A stretch of DNA of 64,000 bases from Narthecium ossifragum (Eukaryota; Streptophyta; Magnoliopsida; Dioscoreales; Nartheciaceae), in assembly GCA_963920575.1 (NCBI GenBank), contig OY986971.1, forward strand, positions 9,550,779 through 9,614,778, read 5' to 3'. A program made the translations under genes and the position numbers. Below the pieces are notes generated by a model that saw nothing but the letters and a program-made list of their open reading frames with translations, was not told the DNA's origin and searched no databases. Shown here piece after piece: positions 56,244 through 64,000 of this stretch (position 1 is the first letter of the stretch; each line of letters begins with the position of its first letter).

Positions 56244-56870
56244 ATGGTCGTTACCAGTACTGGACTAGATAATCATGGTAGTGGTGGAAACGCCGATAAT
56301 GGCGATGCCCCACATGTTGAAAGTGTTCGGGTTAATTTACTAACTGACCAGCCACCTATCGCTGAACCCCAAGTAGAATATGAAGAAAGGACGATATATC
56401 GTAGCTTAGAGCAAGGGGGACCATCGATTAGAAATGGTCAAGATTACGAGACCATAACTGCTAGGACCGCACATATGATGGTCGATGAGGCATTACATGC
56501 TAATAATCAGCACATGGCCAATCATATTGCTCTAGTTTTAAGACCTTTTGTGGAGACCATGCAAAACTTCATAAGTGTTTACATGCCAGGTGCAAGTAAT
56601 GATCATAACAACAATAGGCCAATTACTCTCAATACTCCTAACATCGACCAAAATGCAAATGCCAATAATAACAATCATATTAATGGCAATAATCAGGAAT
56701 TCCCGCCTAACACTATAATTGGGCCAGAGACTAGTACTGGATATGTTTTATTGAACAACCTATCGGCCAGTCAAAATGGGAATGGTCAAAATGGCCAATT
56801 AGGTCAAAATAGCTTAAGTCATAATGATCAATGTTATAGACCAACGACGATGCGTAATGATAATTGTCCA
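56244..56870 (+). pseudogene. N-terminal gag of the Tat-type element, truncated
   Basis: The frame starts MVVTSTGLDNHGSGG, 50 bp after the primer site. It contains MMVDEALHANNQHMANHIA and an Asn-rich low-complexity part (NANANNNNHINGNNQ), typical of Tat gag N-termini. At 56871 it meets LTR A6. The gag resumes at about 59131 with DEDVETFLQMFKRARSKC, so roughly the core section between these points is missing. Confidence 0.78.
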
Positions 56871-57920
56871 TGTCGCGCAGTGACCCACGAAAGCCCAACC
56901 GGGCCGGGCGACGCCAACCGAAACCTACAAACCGCGGAAAAATTTGGCGAGGGTAGGAGTGAGCAACTAAGCTCAGCAGGGAAACTACACTACGACACAC
57001 AGAAGGAAGAGGGAAACACAATAATGTCGCCCTCAAGTAAGACCTGGGTGTATACAGAGGCCCCATAACCCCACCGCGTGTCCCTGAGGCCCACGATCAT
57101 GGTCTTCCAGCCGAGCTGGTCACATGTCAGGTCACACTCAGTGGTAGGAACAACACTGTTGGCTGACAAGCATGGAAAGGCACTGTAGGCGGGAAATGGC
57201 ACCGCTGAGTACGCAACTCCTCTACTCAAGAGTCAACACAGAGGGACACCGGCTACACCTCAGCATTCGACTCGAGGCCGACACGACCTTTACAATCATC
57301 AATCAACAGGTGTACCAGTCATCTAAGCCTATCACCAAGTCCGACTGGACACCACAATTCGAACCGGTTCCAAACTACCCAACCCTGGTCCTAGGGCTAA
57401 ATCCGAGCTTCCAGCCTCGGGACGGTGACCCACAGATCGTCCATGCCCTAACCATGCAACTAATGCACAACAGAGATGCATGTGATGAACATACACAATA
57501 TAAGCAGTTAGGCATGCAACAGTATGTGATGATAGCATAACATTGTCTGGGCTCGGCACACTGCCGGCCCGGGGTGGTGAATAGTTATTTAAGGTCTGGG
57601 ACTGTTGCAGTGGTACAACACCAACTGCCAGCCAGTCCGCCAGCAACCTGCATCGGGAAGCAGCCCCACAAACAACAGAGACAAACCACACAGGTAAAAG
57701 CTCTCGGCGCACGCAGGCATGCAAGGCTAAGGAAAGCGATAGGGCCACTCGCCCGCTTATTCTAAACATCCAAGGAGTCATCACTCTCCTAGTTCACCAC
57801 TACCCCTAATATGGGGCTAGGATGCTTAAGAGTATTTACCAGATATAAAGCTGTAAAGAAATCTGCACATACAAAGCCCCACGTGTAAAACCAAGAAGAA
57901 ATCCCTCTTTGCCGTCGAAG

Positions 57921-58227
57921 GATCGATCCTTCCCCCAAGGGAAGATCGATCTTCCAAGCGACAGAGAGCATCCTCTCCAAATCGTGCCGAGGATGACTGA
58001 TCCTTCCTCCCAGGAAGATCGATCATTCTCGTGATAGAGGATATCCTCCTTGCCGTGCCAAGGAAGATCGATCCTTCCTCCCAGGAAGATCAATCCTCCT
58101 CGCGACAAAGAGGATCCCATGCTATCCAAGGCACAAGGATCGATCATCCTTACCAGATGATCGATCATGCTCGGGTTCAGCATGACCAACAAATACGGAT
58201 CGATCTTTCTCCCAGAAAGATCGATCT
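57921..58227. repeat. Paired GATCGATC modules, first cluster in LTR A6
   Basis: Pairs are at 57921/57944 (23 bp), 57995/58017 (first site GACTGATC), 58066/58088 (second GATCAATC), 58138/58159 (21) and 58198/58219 (21). Intervening bases such as tttctcccagaaa and cttcctcccaggaa are self-complementary at their edges. A tgacaga-like word (cgacagaga, gtgatagag, cgacaaag) follows pairs as in A4 and Athila. Confidence 0.9.
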
Positions 58228-58599
58228 TGTTGGGTTCTCCGGCAAACCTCCGGCGAGAAATACCGTTGAAAAACTCTACCACATCCCACAAAACCTTGGG
58301 ATCTGGTAGTACGAAGGACCATGAGTCCAAAACTGGTGAAAATACTACAAACTAACAAGTATTTACCAAGATCTAAGCAAAACAAGCTTCAATCAAACTC
58401 AAACTCACCAAAACCGGAAATGAAACATAGGTAGGACCCCTACTTAGGCTAGAGCAGCTTCAATCCCAGTTAAAACGTCTTGGATCATCCGAAATCTCTT
58501 CAAAATTCGGCAGCTCTGAGCTCAAGAATGCGGATTTCAAAAGGGATTTAAGGAAGAAGATCACGTCCGTTTTATAGACAAACGAACCGACCTATGAAA

Positions 58600-58698
58600 G
58601 ATCGATCTTTCCAAGAGGAAGGATCGATCCTTCCTGACGATCATACCTTGACTTTCTGGCATTAGAAGATCGATCCTTCTAGCAAGGAAGGATCAATC
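58600..58698. repeat. Paired GATCGATC modules, second cluster in LTR A6
   Basis: Pairs are at 58600/58622 (22 bp) and 58668/58691 (23 bp, second site GATCAATC). The cluster is 212-310 bp from the LTR start, exactly where A1 has five direct sites and A2 has two pairs (21361/21383, with the second site half decayed, and 21428/21450). Confidence 0.9.
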
Positions 58699-58910
58699 CT
58701 TTAGGCACAGAAAGCTAGACTTGGGCTAAAACTTAGTCCCAAGCCCGGATCTTTCGATCCCGGGTCCACCTAACCTTTCTAATCAAACACTAACACAAAC
58801 AAGGTCAGTGTGTGCACATGCGGGTGTGAAACAAACCAACAAGGCGTAATTTACCAAATTGCCCTTGCGGTCTATAACGAGCCACAGGAGTAGAGGGGCA
58901 GGTCCTCACA

Positions 58911-59130
58911 TCCTATTACCCTTAAAGGAAATCTCGTCCCGAGATTCGCTAAGGGTAGGGCTCAGAAACAACGAAACAGCTACACTAGAAGACAGGACAA
59001 AAGGTACCTCGAGAAGAAAACAACTGCGGAAACTCCTGCCACATGCGCGCCTCGCGCTCCCAGGTCATCTCCTCGGTGCCTTTGTGCCTCCACAGTACCT
59101 TGACCAAGGGAATCGTCTTGCCCCACAAGA
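58911..59130 (-). pseudogene. 3' end of Tekay/Del pol (chromodomain-type tail) and polypurine tract
   Basis: Read on the minus strand, it encodes GKTIPLVKVLWRHKGTEEMT and WEREARMWQEFPQLF, the conserved end of the Tekay/Del integrase with its chromodomain-like tail. It is followed by cgggacgagatttcctttaa and the LTR start. It is cut at about 59131, where Tat gag begins. It identifies the family of the surrounding LTRs. Too short to function. Confidence 0.87.
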
Positions 59131-61605
59131 CCAGATGAAGATGTAGAAACTTTCTTACAAATGTTTAAAAGAGCAAGAAGCAAGTGTTTCATCCCATTGC
59201 CTGAGAGGGAGTTTGTTAAAATCGTTCAAAGCGGTTTATCATTTGAACTTAAGAAAAGTTCCAGGACAGAGATTTTGGTTATATGTTCCAACTGTAAACT
59301 AGCATCATATGCTATGAACAGTTGTTAAGAGAGGAAGATCAAATAAAAGCGTATTCTCGAGGAACTTCTAATAAAGACTTAAACTATGATATCAGTCAGG
59401 TTGATGAGTTGGATGAAGGATGTGAGTGCACGACTGATATTTGTTTGGCTAAATTGATAAAGGGTCGGCCATATACTTGTAAAACACTTGCAAGACTTGA
59501 GCAAGAACTTAAGATTAAGGAAATTGCAAAAGATGGCAAACGTCAAATGAGGAAATTTACATTTGATGTCTTGAAGGCTGATCAAATTATTGATCAATTG
59601 TTGAAAGATAAACAAATTAAATTGAACGATGGACATGTTATGCCAACCCCTGAGCAAATCAAGGGTAAAACATATTATAAGTGCATAATGCTTGGTCACA
59701 TAAAACTAATAATTGTTTGGTCTTTCGCAATGTTTTGCAGGACGCTATTGAATCGGGTAGAATCAGTTTTCCTGCCAAAGACATGGGTGTCGATAAGAAC
59801 CCATTCCCTAAGAATACTGAAGTTGCAATGGTAATGACCGATGTGGCAAATCTCAAATTGCCAAAGTTCAAGATTGTGATTGATGAGACCCAAGACAACA
59901 GTCATCCAGATGTGTTCACAAGGCTCAGCCAAGATAAGGTTAATGGATCTATGGAACAAAAATTATGTCCAAGGTGCCATTGGGACATCAATCGCCCAAT
60001 TACTCCTAAGGCCGAATTGCAGTTTCATCGGCCACATCCCTAGCAGTGGAACAGAGGCCAGCCACACACTTATCCTAGGAGTTTTTTGCCTCGGCCATAA
60101 AGACCAGACAGATGGTATAATTACAACTGTTATACTTGCCGATCAGTTCCCATGGAGGAGATGACCAGGACCTAATACCGGCGATACCAGAAGTATGGCC
60201 AAATGATGAAGGCCAAACAAGCTCAGGAAAGTAGCCAAGAACAGACCGAGGACACCGCGGATCTGGAAGAGAATACTGCTGGGCCTAAGGCAGGAGAAAA
60301 AGGCAGCAGTAAATTTTATTATCCCAAAAAGGACGATGATGATGATGACGAAGGAAACCAGATGTTCCAGTTTGGACAATGCATCCAGCCATCGCCTATC
60401 ATTGCATACTCCCCAGTCAAATTGGACAACAATATCAAGTGGAGAGTGACTCAGATATTTCTGACATGGCCGATGATACTGAGCATGGGCCAGCCATCAA
60501 CCATCCTAGTACTTGATGAAGAGGAGGAGTATGTGGAAGTTGAGGACAAGGGGCATTTCTACCGGTCGATTGCTGAAGGAATTATATGATGAAGGAAATC
60601 CAAATGTCGGACCCAGAGGTCCTCATAGTGGTAAATTTGATTATTTAAGAACTTATGGAGATGTTAAGGTCAAACGTTTGGTAAGGAAGACCCAAGCCGT
60701 CACTCAGATTATGTCAGCTACAGCTGAGATATCCTTACCAAAACCAATTGTCCCAACTGGTGGGGGCGATGAAGAAGAACCAGTAGTTGTAGCAGAAGAA
60801 ACTGAGTAGGTCTAGATAGAAGTCCCCATCAAGGTCAATGAGGAAGCAACAAGAAGAAAGATATCACAAAAGAAGCTTATAATGGAGTTGTACAGGGTGG
60901 GAAATCCAATTGTATCAACTCAAGGTGAGTCCAGTGGAAAGTTTGATTACTTGGTATGCTATGGAGACTCGTTGGTGAAAATGTGGGTTCCCAAGAGTGA
61001 TGTGGCTAAATATACACAGTGACCAGAGGAGCAACCAATTATCTCAACTGGTTGGAGCGAGGAGCAAGAGCATGGGCTGCAAATGCATCATGAAGCCGAT
61101 GAGCAAGTTCTACCAAATTAGTTTGGGCGAGAAAACCACGAGGTAAGCCATGTTAAGGCAAAGTTTAAAGGCAAAATAGTTCAAGGAGCAACTGAGCCAT
61201 CAACCAAGCAACAAAAAGAAAATCAAGAACCGGAAGCCAAAGTCGTATTTGACATGCCGCCAAAGGCAATGATGCGACATCTTAGACCTCTCCAAATCAA
61301 GGCCAAGATCAATGGTGTCCTTGTGAGTAGAGTCTTGATCGACACAGGAGCTGCGATCAATGTCATCCCGATCAAGATGATGAAGCGGCTCGGCAAGACA
61401 GAAGTTGACCTGATCCCTACTAATATAACACTAACAGGGTTTAGTGGTATACCTGCTCATGCCAATGCCAAAGGGATTCACCCTTTAGATATCAAGGTCA
61501 GAAGTGTCAAAAGAATGACAACGTTCTTTGTTATGGATTCATTGATCAGTTATAATGTTTTACTTGGTCGAGATTGGATCCATGGTAGTAAATGTGTGCC
61601 GTCGT
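59131..61605 (+). pseudogene. Tat-type gag C-terminus and protease, frameshifted
   Basis: The order is gag core end (DEDVETFLQMFKRARSKC, PLPEREFVKIVQSGL), the conserved RKFTFDVLKADQI and HVMPTPEQIKGK blocks, then in another frame CHNAWSHKTNNCLVFRNVLQ and DAIESGRISFPAK with GVDKNPFP. An acidic region follows (DDDDDDEGNQMFQFG). The protease is at 61254-61605, with IDTGAAINVIPIKMMKRLG and YNVLLGRDWIHG. Several frameshifts and stops occur, for example near 59690 and 60100. It is interrupted by LTR A7 right after CVPS, a position still within the protease-to-RT linker. Non-functional. Confidence 0.85.
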
Positions 61606-64000
61606 TGTGAGGACCCGTTCCTCCAACCCGGTCCGACCGCTGTAGGTCGAGGGTCTGGTTTTGTGGTTTGGCTTGGTTAGCCTTGGTTTGCGATCGGTTG
61701 ATCGTATCGCTGCTTTTGGACCTCAAGGATAATTTGGTAAATTGCGCCTTGGTGGTCGGTTTCACACCCGCGTAGTGCACACACAACCTTGATTGATGTA
61801 CATGATTGGATAGATGCAGTAGGAGCGTCCGCGATCGTCAGATCCGGATGAGATTATGACGAGATCGCAATTTGGGGTCAAATCAGATTCAGTCCGATTA
61901 GTTGACTCAGCTAGACTAGCTCAGCCACTTAAGTGGCTTAGCTCTTTTCTCTCTCCTACTTACTTTCTTTCTCTCTCCCTCTCTTTCCTTTCCTTTTTCT
62001 TGTCCTTCTCACCCTCCCTGCTTTCCCGTGCCCGACCACCCTCCTCCTTCCTTCCCTTCTCTCTCCCGCGGCACTCCTCCCTCTCTCCCGCGACGACCCC
62101 GTCCCTTCCTTGGCGGCCTGGAGGTGGCGACGAGGTCCCCTCCTCCTCCTCCTTCCTCCCCTCTCTCTCTTCCGCGGCAGCCCTCTTCCTTCTCCGGCGA
62201 CGGCTGCGGCTATGGGAGGCCTCCGGCGGTTCTTCGGCGAGCTGGAGACGACGGCGACGACGGGGGACCGTGGATCACGGCGGATTGAAGCTTGGATTTG
62301 CGTTTAAGGTAGGGTTTCTACCTAGATCTTTGGATTGAGTTAGATCTAGGGTTTGATTGTTTGATCTTTTGTCTTATGTGTGTTAATTAGTCCCTCTAAG
62401 CATGCTTAACAACTGATCTAAGCTTGGTAGGATTTTATCTCGGATTTTAGCTGGATTTATACATGTTTTCCCGGATTTTATTGAAGCTCTGTCTTTCTGC
62501 GAGCTGAGCCGTTCAAGCTCAGATCGTGGCTCGTACGTGCATGATCTCGTTTGATCATCAACACGAGAGTTGTAGATCTTCGAATCTACTTTCAATTGCG
62601 GCTGATTTCATAATTTTTAAATTTTTCTACGATTTATGGTGATTATTCTTCGGATCTGCGATGAGACCGAAATTAGTGAATTGATTAGTGAATTCCGGGA
62701 AGATTAGCCATTAGATTAATCAAATTCTTGGACTGCATGTTCCTAGTATGCTAATATACATTTGCTCAAGTTTAATTTCCAATTCGACGTCGTTTGGATG
62801 TCGAATTGATAAGATTTAATCTCCTCTAACTAGGGTTTACTGTAGAAATCCGGAATTTAGCTTCTTAATGGATTTTCGATGTTTTACCGTGTTTAATCCT
62901 TCGAGATACATGCTTAATTCACCTAATGCCCTTAATTGATGTTCTTAATAACATCTAGGATTGACAAGCTAGATTTGATAGGTTTGGGGTGTTTGAACCC
63001 TCGATATCGGTTTGTCGGTTTAACTAGTTAACTATTCCTGCTTAGTTAGCTTTTAATTAAATAATCATGCCATGTTATATATATAGATTGCATGCTTTAT
63101 ATTTGCTTAACCCAGTGTGGGGCTTGTGGTTGAACCAAGGGAGTCATGCCCCTTGGGATGGTTAGATAATTAAATGGCCGAAGGTGTGCCCTAGTTGATG
63201 TTAATTTGTAATCGTGGCCTGTTGTGTTTTGCGTGGCCGGGGTTGTGCCCATGTTGTAGAAATTGCGGTTGACGGCTGTGGAAGCCGTCATAATGCCGAA
63301 ATTTCGATTGAGCGTATTGTTGTTTGTTTACGGCCCGTGGGCGCCGTTATAATATTAGGTTATTGTAGTTTAAACCTTTTTCTGCTTTATACTTGTTTAC
63401 CCTCCGGCAAGCTTGATGCTTCGCCTAGCCTGTGTATGTTGTCTTGGCATATTGTTGCATGCTGCTATTCCTGTATCCCTGTGCTTGAGCATTGCATGCA
63501 TCTGTTTGCATTAGAAGCATCAGGCTAGGTGGTAGACGATAGATTCGATCGTCGATCCGGGGTTCTCGGGTAGCCCGGATCTAGCCCTAGGGCCGGGGTT
63601 TGGGTAGTCGAGGATTAGTACGTGATTGTCATTAATGATCATGTTTGATATCATTCGAGGATTATTAAGTAGTCGGACTGGAGTATTATATTGTTTAAGG
63701 TTTAGAGGTCGTGTCGCTTCTCCAAGGCCAAGTGCTAAGGATGGTTGTCGATGCGTTCCCGACGTGGGTCCCCAAGGCATGGGAATCCTGCTTGGGTAAG
63801 GGTGATTCTGCATGTTACTGTTCCGTGGTCTCCTGGTAACATGTTAAGGAGACAGGTTTCATGACAGGAGCCCTTGGGACATCGATAGGGTTATGAGACC
63901 CGTGGCATCCTTTAGACTTAGGCGGAGAAATGTCACTGTTGTTGTTTCCTTTCCTTTCTGTGCGACGTAGAATAGCGTAGAACCCTACTGAGCTTTGTTG
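61606..64000 (+). mobile_element. LTR A7 (TGTGAGGACC group), cut by the window end
   Basis: It starts TGTGAGGACC after gtcgt (61601-61605, the expected target repeat). It resembles A5 along its length (the agtggcttagctc leader region near 61930, a CT-rich run 61950-62200, ccggggtttgggtagtcg near 63590). The end lies beyond 64000, so solo or full element cannot be decided. It interrupts the Tat protease region. Confidence 0.85.

Larger units (their letters stand above)
56871..58910 (-). mobile_element. 3' LTR A6 of a truncated Tekay/Del element
   Basis: The plus strand starts TGTCGCGCAGTGACC and ends GGTCCTCACA, 2040 bp in minus orientation. Unlike the other copies it is joined at its 5' side (plus-strand right) to retrotransposon coding sequence and a polypurine tract, so it is a true 3' LTR. 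No matching target duplication occurs, because the rest of the element is deleted. It contains two clusters of palindrome modules. Confidence 0.88.

Noticed and set aside
56731..57784. Minus-strand frames such as MGPLYTPRSYLRATLL
   Set aside because: The same translated block recurs in every A-group LTR (for example near 2600, 19750 and 36310) at equal positions; it is LTR sequence, not a conserved gene, and has frameshifts between copies.
56871..58910. Target-site duplication for LTR A6
   Set aside because: Flanking pentamers gtcca and tccta do not match, as expected because the right side is internal element sequence and not host DNA.

Overview
This is a window of an angiosperm nuclear genome, and most of it is nested transposons. 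The evidence is long LTR retrotransposons of the Athila, Tat and Tekay/Del lineages, a Cassandra 5S-bearing LTR, hAT elements and one intron-rich host gene with GT-AG introns. I cannot name the species. There is no bacterial gene organisation.

Layout from left to right. (1) 1-5768: a decayed plus-strand Ty3/gypsy polyprotein, entered at its left side by a 2.39 kb solo LTR (715-3105, TSD TAGCC). (2) 5769-11677: an opposite-strand Ty3/gypsy element, fused to the first within the integrase region. It keeps its tRNA-Met-type primer site and 5' LTR, and that LTR holds a non-autonomous hAT element (9234-10348) carrying two exons of a brassinosteroid-signalling-kinase-like gene. (3) 11678-17992: low-copy-looking sequence with a long foldback repeat, a broken MULE/FAR1-type gene, a second kind of solo LTR and a GC-rich minisatellite. 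(4) 17993-34246: an almost complete 16 kb Athila element with TSD AGCGC, tRNA-Asp primer site, gag-pol (one stop, one frameshift), the extra Athila ORF and a polypurine tract. Its left LTR is split by another solo LTR; its right LTR preserves the empty site. (5) 34292-39754: two more solo LTRs, the first inside the same minisatellite. (6) 43040-47491: the only convincing host gene, a seven-exon, 399-residue DUF829/TMEM53-type alpha/beta-hydrolase on the minus strand. (7) 48490-51236: a second hAT-type element with a perfect 8-bp TSD, containing a Cassandra-type LTR. (8) 51372-64000: a Tat-type element with an LTR insertion in its own LTR, a gag deletion associated with a truncated Tekay element, and another LTR in its protease that runs off the window.

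Six of the seven group A LTRs share TGTGAGGACC...GACA ends; all are flanked or joined as described below, and at least five stand alone with 5-bp duplications (three perfect, two with one mismatch). The LTR at 56871-58910 is joined to an integrase tail with chromodomain-type residues, which identifies the group as Tekay/Del.

The most unusual signal is a repeated module of two GATCGATC palindromes whose starts are almost always 22 bp apart. The intervening bases are often complementary (pyrimidine-rich left, purine-rich right). It occurs in LTRs of different Tekay-group copies, in the Athila LTR just upstream of its TATA box, and in the Athila internal region. Families that are otherwise unrelated in sequence share the module, and its content differs between LTR copies at the same LTR position.
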